Source: Pseudomarimonas arenosa
GTDB taxonomy: Bacteria > Pseudomonadota > Gammaproteobacteria > Xanthomonadales > Xanthomonadaceae
Direction of reading: 5' to 3'
Assembly: GCF_014841215.1 (NCBI RefSeq)
Contig: NZ_JACYTR010000024.1
Span: 1-64,000 of the forward strand
Length of the DNA stretch: 64,000 nucleotides
Position 1 is the stretch's first letter. The number at the start of each line of letters is the position of its first letter. The translations under genes were made by a program, and so were the position numbers. Below, in pieces: positions 44,429-52,875 of the stretch. A model generated the notes under the pieces. It saw only the letters and a list, made by a program, of their open reading frames with translations. It ran no database searches and was not told the origin of the DNA.

Positions 44429-45823
44429 TCAGGAGGCAGGAAGTGCGAACGGCGACTGGCTGCGGGGCAGCAAGCCACCGAGAGCTGCGCATAGCAAGAT
44501 CACGCCGGTTACCACAGGAATGATCATGGGTATGGGCCACAGTCCGCGACTATCGACGATCAGGTGCACGGCAATCACCGCGACGACGATCACGCCGAGC
44601 AGAAAGTACAGCAGGAAGGTAGCCAATCCGCTTTGCCGTTGAGCCAGCGGCAACAAGCTCAGGGAAAGCAGCAGCGCCCAGCCGGCCACCGCCAAGGTCA
44701 GCATTCCAGCCTGCGGGCTGCCGCTGTTGATGGTGAGAGCGATCACCACCATCAAGGCCGGTAGCGAAAGTCGATACAGACAGGTGTACAGCATGGCCCC
44801 GATCACCTGCAGCCAGGAGAGGCGCGGATTGACCAGGCCAGGTAGCAGAAAACCTTCGGCCAGACCCTGCCCGCTGCCGGACCACTCCTGTCGCAGTCGG
44901 GTGATCAGGGTGGTGGGGAGCGCCATGGCCCAGATGCTGAGCAGGATAAGCAGGCCGAAGTCCGGGCCTTTTCTGGCTCGATCATTCGATAGGCTGAGCA
45001 GCAGCAGAAAGCCGATCGCTGCTGCCATCCAGGCTGAACTGCGCAGGTAGCTGCGCCAGCCAAGCGGGGCCATGGCACCACACAGCAGCACCGCCAGTGA
45101 GCGAATCGGCGTGTTGGGGCCGATCGAGCCATCCAGCGAGCTGGCGTTGGTGCTCATCCAGTGTCGTGAGGGATCCATGCGCTCGTCACTGATGCTGATA
45201 TCGCCGCGCTGTGCCAGCTGCACGATCTGCGGCGCACGCCAACCGGCATCGGCCGATACGCCCATGGTGCGGCGCCAGGTGCGAACCCCGACCCAAAGCG
45301 AAATGAGGACCACCAGACTCAGCAGCCCATAGGTGTGTTCGAGCAGCAGCGGAAGCAGTCCCGGAAACGCGCTTGCGGCCGCCGGAAGCAGTACGCTCGA
45401 GGCAATCAAGGCGACACCCATCAGGGCGCTGATCATCAGGTGCAACAGGGCCGTGCTCAGGCCCAGCGACATGCCCAGCAACGCCATGCCAAACGGGGCG
45501 CCTGTAGCCCACAGCGCCAGGCTTGCCGCCAGGGTGCCCATCACACACAGTATCACTGTAGTGCGCTCGTGACGCTGGCGGGCGCCGGGTAGACAAAGGT
45601 CCTCGGCGTGTCGTTGCAGCTGCCAAAGGCGCGGAAGATACAGAAACCAGCCCATCCAGGCCGCCATGCTCATGAACGCCACTGCGATGAACTGTGTGTT
45701 GTGATTCTCGGCCTGGGAATTGATCAACAGTGATACGGCCGAAAGCAGGGCGGCAAAGATCAGAAACAGCAGGGTGCCCTTGAGGCGAAAGGCTGCGCGG
45801 GCAACGGCAAAGTGGGGTTTCAT
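44429..45823 (-). CDS. ABC exporter membrane protein
   Basis: 464 aa from ATG 45823, which overlaps the ATPase stop by ATGA. About twelve hydrophobic helices are predicted, starting at about 15-35. No ATP-binding motifs. Its place right after the ATPase gene makes it the membrane part of the transporter. It is of the kind found in YtrA-regulated operons, where the cargo is mostly unknown. The middle (about 185-240) is a soluble linker with DPSRHWMSTNASSLDG. Confidence 0.75.
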   Translation of the reverse strand: MKPHFAVARAAFRLKGTLLFLIFAALLSAVSLLINSQAENHNTQFIAVAFMSMAAWMGWFLYLPRLWQLQRHAEDLCLPGARQRHERTTVILCVMGTLAASLALWATGAPFGMALLGMSLGLSTALLHLMISALMGVALIASSVLLPAAASAFPGLLPLLLEHTYGLLSLVVLISLWVGVRTWRRTMGVSADAGWRAPQIVQLAQRGDISISDERMDPSRHWMSTNASSLDGSIGPNTPIRSLAVLLCGAMAPLGWRSYLRSSAWMAAAIGFLLLLSLSNDRARKGPDFGLLILLSIWAMALPTTLITRLRQEWSGSGQGLAEGFLLPGLVNPRLSWLQVIGAMLYTCLYRLSLPALMVVIALTINSGSPQAGMLTLAVAGWALLLSLSLLPLAQRQSGLATFLLYFLLGVIVVAVIAVHLIVDSRGLWPIPMIIPVVTGVILLCAALGGLLPRSQSPFALPAS

Positions 45824-46701
45824 TCGACCACCTCGACGAACAGGTCTTCTAGGCCCAGCGGCGTGGCTTGATGGCAGGCCTGGCGCAGGTCCTCGGGCCA
45901 TGCGGCCTGAGCATCCATGCTAAGCAGCAAGCTAAGTCCGGCATCGGCGGCCGGGCGTCGACGCAGTTCGCCGGCCAGTTTGGCGGGAAGTCTGGCGGCC
46001 ATCTCCGGGCCGACATGCAAGCGGCCAAAGCGCTCCTTGAAGCCATCGAGCTCTCCATCGATCAGCAGTTTGCCGCGATCGAGGAAGGCGACGTGGGAGG
46101 CAACCCGCTCCAGATCGGACAGAATATGCGAGGAGAACAGCACGGTGGTGCCCATGTCACTGGCTTGCAAGGCGATCTGTCGCAGCAGGTCGCGTCGCGC
46201 CACCGGGTCCAGTGCGGCGGCAGGTTCGTCCAGCACCAGCAAGTCTGGTCGCGGTGCCAGGGCGCGAATCAAGGCCAGGCGCTGACGTTCGCCCGGGCTT
46301 AACTTCGCCATCGACTGCTTGCGATCGATTTCCCAGCGATCGAGCAGGCGCTCGACCATGGCCTGATCCCATTGCGGATAGAAGCGCGCGACAAAGGCCA
46401 GCATATCGGACACCCGCAGCCAGCCCAGTGAGGTCGGTTGTTGCGGAACATAGGTCAGACGCGCCTTGGTGGCATCGCTCATGAAGTACGACTTCTCGCC
46501 AAACACCAGGGCCTGACCTTGATCGGCCTCGCTCAAGCCCAGCAGGCAGCGAATCAAGGTGCTCTTGCCGGCACCGTTGCGACCGATCAGGCCCAGAACC
46601 TGGCCGGGCGCGAGGCTGAGATGGATGCCTTCCAGCACCGGCTTCTTGCCGTAGTGCTTGTATAGGTCAATGCACTTCAGCGGATGCTCGTCGCGAGTCA
46701 T
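45820..46701 (-). CDS. ABC transporter ATP-binding protein
   Basis: 293 aa. Walker A GRNGAGKS, Q-loop YVPQQP, signature LSPGERQ, Walker B LLVLDEP, and H-loop SSHILSD. It fits the CcmA/YtrB-like class of drug and antibiotic exporters. Its start is 2 bp after the GntR stop codon, and its stop overlaps the permease start, so it is part of one operon under the repressor. Confidence 0.95.
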   Translation of the reverse strand: MTRDEHPLKCIDLYKHYGKKPVLEGIHLSLAPGQVLGLIGRNGAGKSTLIRCLLGLSEADQGQALVFGEKSYFMSDATKARLTYVPQQPTSLGWLRVSDMLAFVARFYPQWDQAMVERLLDRWEIDRKQSMAKLSPGERQRLALIRALAPRPDLLVLDEPAAALDPVARRDLLRQIALQASDMGTTVLFSSHILSDLERVASHVAFLDRGKLLIDGELDGFKERFGRLHVGPEMAARLPAKLAGELRRRPAADAGLSLLLSMDAQAAWPEDLRQACHQATPLGLEDLFVEVVE

Positions 46702-46703
46702 AT

Positions 46704-47087
46704 CTACTTCTCCATCAGCTGCCTGAGCCGGGCGAGTACCCGTTCTGGCGGAAGTTCAAGTTCTTCGGCCCGCTGCGCGACTTCGCGCAGGGCGGGTTCC
46801 AGTTGTTGCAGTCGTTCGGCCAAAGGCTTGGGGCGGACAGCATTGGCGGCGACCACCATGCCCTTGCCGCGCAAGCGCTCCAGCACGCCTTCGGTTTCCA
46901 GCTGGCTGTAGGCCTTGGACACCGTCATCGGATTGACGGCGTGATGCGCGGCGATATCACGCACCGAGGGCAGTCCATCGCCTGCCTGCAACTGCCCACT
47001 GGCGACCAGGCGACGCACCTGATCGGCGATCTGGCGATAGATCGGCTCGGGTGCGCTGGGCTGAATACGAATTAGCGTTGCGTCCAT
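46704..47087 (-). CDS. GntR-family regulator, YtrA type
   Basis: 127 aa from ATG 47087. A GntR winged-helix domain (about 10-80) carries PEPIYRQIADQVRRLVASG, LPSVRDIAAHHAVNPMTVSKAYSQLE and GVLERLRGKGMVV. The effector part is short and helical, as in the YtrA subfamily that controls ABC exporter operons. It is the first gene of the operon. A perfect 10-bp inverted repeat covers its start codon, so it probably represses itself. A likely leaderless transcript is discussed under the promoter entry. Confidence 0.92.
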   Translation of the reverse strand: MDATLIRIQPSAPEPIYRQIADQVRRLVASGQLQAGDGLPSVRDIAAHHAVNPMTVSKAYSQLETEGVLERLRGKGMVVAANAVRPKPLAERLQQLEPALREVAQRAEELELPPERVLARLRQLMEK

Positions 47088-47113
47088 GTGTATCAGTACA
47101 ACAATACACATGG
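47084..47113. promoter_or_regulatory. Predicted YtrA-type operator
   Basis: CCATGTGTAT (47084-47093) and ATACACATGG (47104-47113) are a perfect inverted repeat with a 10-bp spacer. It overlaps the GntR start codon and the -10 box. It fits an autoregulatory site. Confidence 0.8.
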
Positions 47114-47124
47114 GGTGTTGTCAA
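47095..47124 (-). promoter_or_regulatory. Predicted promoter of the GntR/ABC/M16 operon
   Basis: On the minus strand, TTGACA (47124-47119) and TGTACT (47100-47095) are 18 bp apart. The start would be near 47088, at the ATG at 47087, so the message may be leaderless. The -10 lies in the operator. Confidence 0.5.
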
Positions 47125-47301
47125 GCGCCGCGCGATGCTGGCAGCGGCACCGAGCCGGATCGATCTCGCCTTATCGGCGCGGTCCGCCTTGCGCCGGTGC
47201 GTCCAAGACGCACCCTATGGTGGAGTTAGCGCAACGCCCATGATCATAGGGTGCGGCATGCAGCACCGATCGATGGGGCCGCAGGCCCACCCTGTGAATG
47301 C
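47114..47301. repeat. REP-like region between GntR and GntP genes
   Basis: No gene seen. It holds the GGTGCGTC-CAA-GACGCACC palindrome (47196-47214) followed by CTATG, as at 17287, and a GGGGCCGCAGGCCCACCC segment near 47275. Confidence 0.6.
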
Positions 47302-48651
47302 TTACAGGCCTAGCGCGAACAAGCCCAGACACAGCAGCAGCCCAAGGCCGGGCACGATCACGGTCAAGGCCCCCACCGGTCCGTAGGCATCACGATGGGT
47401 TTCGCCGCAGATGGCGCGAATGGTGGTCACCACATAGCCGTTGTGCGGCAACGAATCGAGCACGCCGGAGGAAATCGCGATCGAACGATGCAACTGGTCT
47501 GGGTTCACGCCCTGGCCGAGAAAAATCGGGCCCAGTATCGGCAGGGCAATGGCCTGGCCCCCGGACGCCGAGCCGGTCATGGCGGCGATCAAACTCACAG
47601 CTAAGGCGGCGCTGGCTACGCCGGAGCCCGGCATATGGGTGATCCAATCGACGGCCATGGTGAAGGCCGGCGACAGCTTGGCCACCGCGCCGAAACCAAC
47701 CACAGCAGCCGTATTGCCGATCGCGATCAACGCGCCGGTGCTGCCATCGGCAATGGCTTTGCCGGGCTTGCTGAAATGACGACCGCAGCTTGCGGCCACA
47801 CCAAGGCAGCCGGCCAGCAAGGCGACGATCAGAGCGGCGGTCTTCAGTGTGTCGTGCCAGACGAAGGACACCACCAGCACCGTCAAGGGCCCAATCAAGG
47901 CCAATAACGGGTGGGGCAAGTGCTCGCGAGTGGTCTCCACATGATCGCCCTCACGCGCTTCAAAGTGTTCGCCGCGTGCCCGGGCCTTCTTCAGCATCCA
48001 CACCAGCCAGGCATAGCCGATACCGGCCATGAACACAGCGGTGATCAGACTGGCCTCCCAGGCCGACCAGGGCGAGGTGTTGAGGTACTGGATGGGAATC
48101 CAGTTCTGAATTTCCGGCGAGCCGGCGGACGTCATGGTGAAGGTCACCGAGCCAAACGCCAGGGTGGCCGGAATGAAGCGCCGCGGCAGATCGGCAGCGC
48201 GGAACAAACTGAGTGCGGTGGGGTAAACCGAGAACGCCACCACGAACAGACTGACTCCGCCATAGGTGAGGATGGCGCAGGCCAGTACCACGGCCAGGGC
48301 AGCGCGTTGCGGGCCGATACTCTTCAGTACCCAGCGCGCCACCGAATCGGCGGCGCCGGTGTCTTCCATCAGCTTGCCGAAGATCGAACCCAACAGGAAC
48401 ATGAAGAACCAATTGGCCACGAAGCCGGTGAAGCCCGACATGTAGGCGCTCACCAGATCGGGTGAGCCCTGTACTGCCAGGGGCTGCAGCAAGGCGATAT
48501 TGGAGGTCAATGCCACCAGCGCCGCGCACAGCGGCGTGGCGATGAACAGGTTCATGCCGCGAATCGTCAGCACGATCAGCAAGGCCAGCGCGCCGATCAA
48601 TCCGATCAGGCTCAACATGGGCAGATACCGCAAAAGCGAGGATGGCGCCAT
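47302..48651 (-). CDS. GntP-type permease
   Basis: 449 aa from ATG 48651; ATG 48618 is an alternative, neither with a clear ribosome-binding site. About twelve membrane helices, with motifs of GntP-type permeases: GSIFGKLMEDTGAADSVARW, TYGGVSLFVVAF, AAMTGSASGGQA and SSGVLDSLPHNGYVVT. Members import gluconate, 3-hydroxybutyrate or other small acids by proton symport. Its place near PHB enzymes and a likely shared control site with the TonB receptor makes 3-hydroxybutyrate a good guess, but this is inference. Confidence 0.78.
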   Translation of the reverse strand: MAPSSLLRYLPMLSLIGLIGALALLIVLTIRGMNLFIATPLCAALVALTSNIALLQPLAVQGSPDLVSAYMSGFTGFVANWFFMFLLGSIFGKLMEDTGAADSVARWVLKSIGPQRAALAVVLACAILTYGGVSLFVVAFSVYPTALSLFRAADLPRRFIPATLAFGSVTFTMTSAGSPEIQNWIPIQYLNTSPWSAWEASLITAVFMAGIGYAWLVWMLKKARARGEHFEAREGDHVETTREHLPHPLLALIGPLTVLVVSFVWHDTLKTAALIVALLAGCLGVAASCGRHFSKPGKAIADGSTGALIAIGNTAAVVGFGAVAKLSPAFTMAVDWITHMPGSGVASAALAVSLIAAMTGSASGGQAIALPILGPIFLGQGVNPDQLHRSIAISSGVLDSLPHNGYVVTTIRAICGETHRDAYGPVGALTVIVPGLGLLLCLGLFALGL

Positions 48652-48680
48652 GGTCCTGCGATGGGCCGGTGACGATAACT

Positions 48681-48692
48681 GTACGAAGGTAC
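48681..48692. promoter_or_regulatory. GTAC-box, candidate CrbR-type site
   Basis: GTACGAAGGTAC, 66 bp upstream of the TonB receptor ATG and 30 bp from the GntP-type start. It is 11/12 identical to 61718-61729. Role is inferred from its position. Confidence 0.55.
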
Positions 48693-48757
48693 AAGTGCGA
48701 CCGATCGCGCCGAAGCGCAGGCTATGCGCCATTCAGCCTGTCCAGAGGGAATACGTC

Positions 48758-50950
48758 ATGAGTGCTGCATGTCCATCAATTCGTCGTCAAACCCTGGCTG
48801 CGGCCGTCGCATTGGCCCTCCTGGTTCCGGTCGCCCAGGCGCAGTCCGAGGGCGGCGAGGGGGCCAAGAAGGACAACACCTCGCTGGCCGAAATCACCGT
48901 GACCGCACGTAAGCGTGAGGAAACCATCCAGGATGTGCCGGTCGCGGTCACCGCCTACACGGCGGAAGCGCTGGATGTGCTGGACATTGCCGATATCGGC
49001 GACCTGAACGCGTTCGTGCCCAATCTCACCATCTATGCCGCACGCGGTTCGAGCAGCACCGTGACTGCCTATATCCGCGGCATTGGTCAGAGCGATCCGC
49101 TGTGGGGCGTCGACCCGGGTGTCGGCATCTACTTGGATGATGTCTACATCGCTCGCCCGCAAGGCGCCTTGCTCGATGTGTTCGACGTCGAGCGCATCGA
49201 GGTGTTACGTGGCCCGCAGGGTACGCTGTACGGAAAGAACACTATCGGTGGCGCGATCAAGTACATCTCGGCGCCACTGGAAGAAGATTTCTACGGTCGC
49301 GGATCGGTCACCGTGGGCAGCTACAACCAACTTGATGTCAAAGCCAGCGTCAATGCGCCGGTCGCCGATGGCTGGGTCAGCCGCATTGCCGTCGCTTCGC
49401 TCAGTCGCGATGGCTACGGCGAGAACGTCAATACCGATCAGCAAGTGTCGGACAAGGAAATCCTCGCTGCCCGCGCCACCCTGGGCTATGTTGGCAATGA
49501 AGACTTCTACGCACGGATCACCGCCGACTGGATGGATGATCAAAGCGGCGTGCGCGGCGCGATGATGCTGGGTCCGAATCGGTTTGCGCCGGGCATCGAG
49601 CCACTGGACGACCGCTACGACGTTCGCAATGGCATGGCCAACGTCAACAGCACATCGATGAGTGGCGGTGCGATGACCTTGGGCTGGAACCTGGGCGAAG
49701 CCTGGACACTGAAGTCGGTGACGGCCTATCGCGAATCGGACACCGAAACCCACATCGACTTCGATACCTTGCCGGCCACTATTGCCGATGTCATCGCCTT
49801 CTATGGCGATCATCAAATGTCGCAGGAGTTCCAGCTCAACTACGATAATGCCGGCGCTTTCCGCGGTGTGGCGGGTCTTTATTACTTCGACGGCAAGGCC
49901 GGTGGTCAGGTGCTTAACAACTTCTTTGGCATAATCTTCGGCGATACCCAGGGCACGGTCGATACCGAGAGTTATGCGCTGTACGGCGAGGGCACTTATG
50001 ACCTCAATGAGCAATGGTCGATCACCGCCGGTGCACGCTTTACCAACGAGAAAAAGTCCGCCGATGTGTTCAATATCGGCTACACCGACGCGACGTTCAC
50101 CGTGCCGAGCGGGGTGATCTCGGCCGATTTCACCGACAGCAAGACTTTCGACGACTTCTCGCCCAAGCTGTCGATCGACTACCAGGTCAACGACGACGTG
50201 CTGCTGTACGCCCTGGCCAGCCGCGGCTTCAAGTCGGGTGGCTTCAATATTCGCGCCCAGGCAACCGCGGTGCCGCGTTCGCGGCTGCCGTTTGATGACG
50301 AGCAGGTCACCAGCTATGAGATCGGTGCCAAGAGCGCTTTCTTCGACAGCCGACTGTTCTTCAATCTGGCCTATTTCCACAACGATTACAAAGACATCCA
50401 GCTGTCGATCTTCACCGAGATTCCTGGCAGCAATCCGCCGCAGTTCTTTGGTGACTTCACCAATGCGGGTGAAGGCACCATCGACGGTGTCGAGCTTGAG
50501 TATCAAGCCGAACTTAGCGAGTCGTTCCGCCTGCAAGGCAATTTTGCCTGGCTGGATACTGAGTACGACGAATTCATTACCGCCGGCGCCAATGTGGCCG
50601 ACACTCAGCGCTTTACCAATGCGCCAGAATTCTCCGGCTCGATCAGCGGCATCTATACCCACGATATGGGCGACATGGGCAGCCTGATCGCCCGTGCCAG
50701 CTACTACTACCAGGATGAAGTGTATCCGACCACCGATCTTAGCGAGGCGATCAAGCAAGAAGGCTACGGTCTGGTATCGGCAGGGCTGATCTGGCAGAGC
50801 AATGGTGCCTGGCGTGTGGCCCTGGAAGGCAGCAATCTGAGCGACAAGGAATACCGCACGACCGGCTATAACATTGGCGCGCTGGGCATTCTCACGGGTT
50901 TCTATGGTCCGCCGCGTACCGTATCGCTGACGGTGTCGTACGATTTCTAG
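48758..50950 (+). CDS. TonB-dependent outer-membrane receptor
   Basis: 730 aa from ATG 48758, with AGAGGGA 8 bp upstream. Signal peptide (cut after AQA), TonB box ITVTARKREE near 45, plug domain with DVPVAVTAYTAEAL, GIGQSDPLWGVDPGVGIY and VERIEVLRGPQGTLYGKN, then a beta barrel ending in SLTVSYDF. It is of the broad class that takes up siderophores, sugars or other complex nutrients with energy from TonB. It is divergent from the GntP-type permease. Substrate not defined; a 3HB oligomer is possible given the neighbours. Confidence 0.92.
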   Translation: MSAACPSIRRQTLAAAVALALLVPVAQAQSEGGEGAKKDNTSLAEITVTARKREETIQDVPVAVTAYTAEALDVLDIADIGDLNAFVPNLTIYAARGSSSTVTAYIRGIGQSDPLWGVDPGVGIYLDDVYIARPQGALLDVFDVERIEVLRGPQGTLYGKNTIGGAIKYISAPLEEDFYGRGSVTVGSYNQLDVKASVNAPVADGWVSRIAVASLSRDGYGENVNTDQQVSDKEILAARATLGYVGNEDFYARITADWMDDQSGVRGAMMLGPNRFAPGIEPLDDRYDVRNGMANVNSTSMSGGAMTLGWNLGEAWTLKSVTAYRESDTETHIDFDTLPATIADVIAFYGDHQMSQEFQLNYDNAGAFRGVAGLYYFDGKAGGQVLNNFFGIIFGDTQGTVDTESYALYGEGTYDLNEQWSITAGARFTNEKKSADVFNIGYTDATFTVPSGVISADFTDSKTFDDFSPKLSIDYQVNDDVLLYALASRGFKSGGFNIRAQATAVPRSRLPFDDEQVTSYEIGAKSAFFDSRLFFNLAYFHNDYKDIQLSIFTEIPGSNPPQFFGDFTNAGEGTIDGVELEYQAELSESFRLQGNFAWLDTEYDEFITAGANVADTQRFTNAPEFSGSISGIYTHDMGDMGSLIARASYYYQDEVYPTTDLSEAIKQEGYGLVSAGLIWQSNGAWRVALEGSNLSDKEYRTTGYNIGALGILTGFYGPPRTVSLTVSYDF

Positions 50951-51060
50951 GGAATCTCTGAACACGTTCAGAGATTCCTGCGGTGCACGGATGCACCGCC
51001 GCGATCAACAACGTAAGTTGTTGATCAGCGGATTCGAGCGAAGCTCGAAGTAGCCGCCGA
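50951..51060. repeat. Multi-hairpin repeat, inverted copy
   Basis: Four hairpins in a row: GGAATCTCTGAA/TTCAGAGATTCC (50951-50978), GCGGTGCA/TGCACCGC (about 50980-51000), GATCAACAAC-GTAA-GTTGTTGATC pairing (51003-51026), TTCGAGC/GCTCGAA (51033-51049). The first may act as a TonB-receptor terminator. The same modules occur in reverse order at 58964-59269. Confidence 0.85.
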
Positions 51061-51174
51061 GCGGTCATTCCTGAATCAGAATCGTCTTTGAGTGGGCCAG
51101 AGTGCGCGCCTCCGGCCCCGGCGATTGGAAGCCGATTTCTCCAAGCACGCGACGTTCAGTAGTACGCGTGATAC

Positions 51175-51203
51175 AACGCCCGACCCTTTCGGGCGTTCTT
51201 TTT
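51175..51203 (+). terminator. Rho-independent terminator
   Basis: AACGCCCGA, 5-nt loop, TCGGGCGTT (51175-51197), then CTTTTTT. It lies 23 bp before the PHB-depolymerase-like ATG, so it may stop read-through or act as an attenuator. Confidence 0.85.
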
Positions 51204-51225
51204 TCGCCAACTCAGGAGTTTCGAG

Positions 51226-52260
51226 ATGGCTCTTTTCAATCTGCTCAGCTGTCGAAGGCTGACTGCTCTCCTCGGCGCAATGGCCTTTGGGCTCACCGCC
51301 TGCAGCGAATCACCGTCACCCATCCCTCAACTCACCATCGATCAAGACCGCATCGCTGTGGCCGGTATGAGCTCGGGCGCCTACATGGCGCACCAGATGC
51401 ATCTGGCTTATTCCGATCGATTGATCGGCGCCGCGCTGTTTTCCGGTGGACCTTATGGTTGTGCCCGCGGCGATTTGAACATCGCGCTGGGCGGTTGCAT
51501 GAATCCGCCCGATGCGGCCATGCCGGACCTCGACAGCTTGGCCAACGCCGTGCGCGAACGCAGCGCCGACGGCCGGCTGGCGCCGCTGTCGGGCTTGGCG
51601 GGCGATCGGCTGTACATCTGGCACGGCAAACAGGATCAGGTGGTCAGCGAACGTATCAGTTCAGCCAGCGCTGCTTTGTATCGTTCGTTGACAGCGGAGG
51701 TGAAGGTTAGCGAGGCCTACGATTCCGACGCAGCGCATGTGTTCCCCACCGAAGCGGCTGGAGTTGCGTGCGGCGGGGCGGAGTCACCCTACATCGGCGC
51801 CTGCGGCTTCGATGGCGCCGGTGCCGCGATACGCCATCTGTATCAACCCGAGCAGAATCTCGATCCGCCGGTGACGGCGCAGGGCACGTTGCGCGAGTTC
51901 GGTGCCGAAGTTCCCAACGGTGCCGACGTGCCAGGCGATTCTCGCGGCCTGATCTACCTGCCGCAGCAATGCGAGCAGGGCAAGACCTGCGGCCTGCTGA
52001 TTGTGCTGCACGGCTGCGAACAGTCGCTGGGCAAGATCGGCGACCGTTTTGCCCGCGATGCCGGCTTCAATCGCTGGGCCGATGCGCTGGATCTGGTGGT
52101 GCTGTATCCGCAGGCGCAATCCAGCCTGATGCCGCTGAACCCCAAGGCCTGCTGGGACTGGTGGGGCTACACCGGGCCCGACTACGACACTCGACAGGGC
52201 GCTCAAATGCAGTGGATCGCGGCGATGAGTCGGGCGCTCGGCGCTCCTTTGGATGATTGA
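51226..52260 (+). CDS. PHB depolymerase-type esterase lipoprotein
   Basis: 344 aa from ATG 51226, preceded by AGGAG. Lipobox LTAC with Cys26. The lipase box is near the N-terminus, GMSSG (Ser49). Likely Asp137 (GKQDQVV) and His171 (DAAHVFP) follow, and the oxyanion HGC (262-264) is near the C-terminus. That order is the permuted catalytic type 2 layout of extracellular PHB depolymerases. It should hydrolyse poly-3-hydroxybutyrate to oligomers at the cell surface or outside. It may work with the 3HB-oligomer hydrolase at 61801. Confidence 0.85.
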   Translation: MALFNLLSCRRLTALLGAMAFGLTACSESPSPIPQLTIDQDRIAVAGMSSGAYMAHQMHLAYSDRLIGAALFSGGPYGCARGDLNIALGGCMNPPDAAMPDLDSLANAVRERSADGRLAPLSGLAGDRLYIWHGKQDQVVSERISSASAALYRSLTAEVKVSEAYDSDAAHVFPTEAAGVACGGAESPYIGACGFDGAGAAIRHLYQPEQNLDPPVTAQGTLREFGAEVPNGADVPGDSRGLIYLPQQCEQGKTCGLLIVLHGCEQSLGKIGDRFARDAGFNRWADALDLVVLYPQAQSSLMPLNPKACWDWWGYTGPDYDTRQGAQMQWIAAMSRALGAPLDD

Positions 52261-52875
52261 TTCGGCAACTTGAAGTTCGAGCATTGTTCAACTTCAAGTC
52301 CCGCGCGTCCGGTACCGTTCGACAGGCTCACGGCAGGCATGCCCGAACGCGCGGGCGCTTCACAGCGACTACGTCGCTGCGCGTGAGCAGCCCATCCATG
52401 AACTGCTTTCATTGGATCGGCCAGTTGAAACATCAATTGGCCGGTTCCATAGCCCGCGACACCGTCGTCGGACTGACAATGGCTTGGCGATGGCTCCCCC
52501 TCACCCCAACCCCTCTCCCTCCAGGGGAGAGGGGCTTTATGTTCGGCACTTGCCCTTCTGCACCAATTGCTTGCTGCCAACCCCTGCAACCCTCCCCGCA
52601 CATCGGGGAGTTCCGCGGCACCAGCCGGCGCCCGTTGTCCGTGCGCATCGGTCTCTCCCTCCAGGGGAGAGGGGCTTTATATTTGGCACTTGCCCTTCCA
52701 TATCGATTGCCTGCTGCTGGCTCTTGAGCCCCTCTCCCCTGGAGGGAGAGGGGTTGGGGTGAGGGGGAAAGAGTTGCGGGGTGAGGGGGAAAGAGTCGCG
52801 GGGTGAGAGGGAAAGAGTTGCGAACAGCAAGAGCCTGCACATGAACGAGCGACCACCATTGCCAAGTGAACCAAC
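52261..52875. repeat. Repeat-rich region (CCCCTCTCCC type)
   Basis: 615 bp with no gene seen. It has CCTCTCCCTCCAGGGGAGAG hairpins at about 52513-52535 and 52653-52675, CCCCTCTCCCCTGGAGGGAG at about 52730-52750, and tandem GGGGTGAGGGGGAAAGAGT units (52755-52815). A GTTCGACAGGCTCACGGCAG segment at 52317 is another common repeat. Related copies are in 21.6-22.3 and 29.5 kb. Confidence 0.8.
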
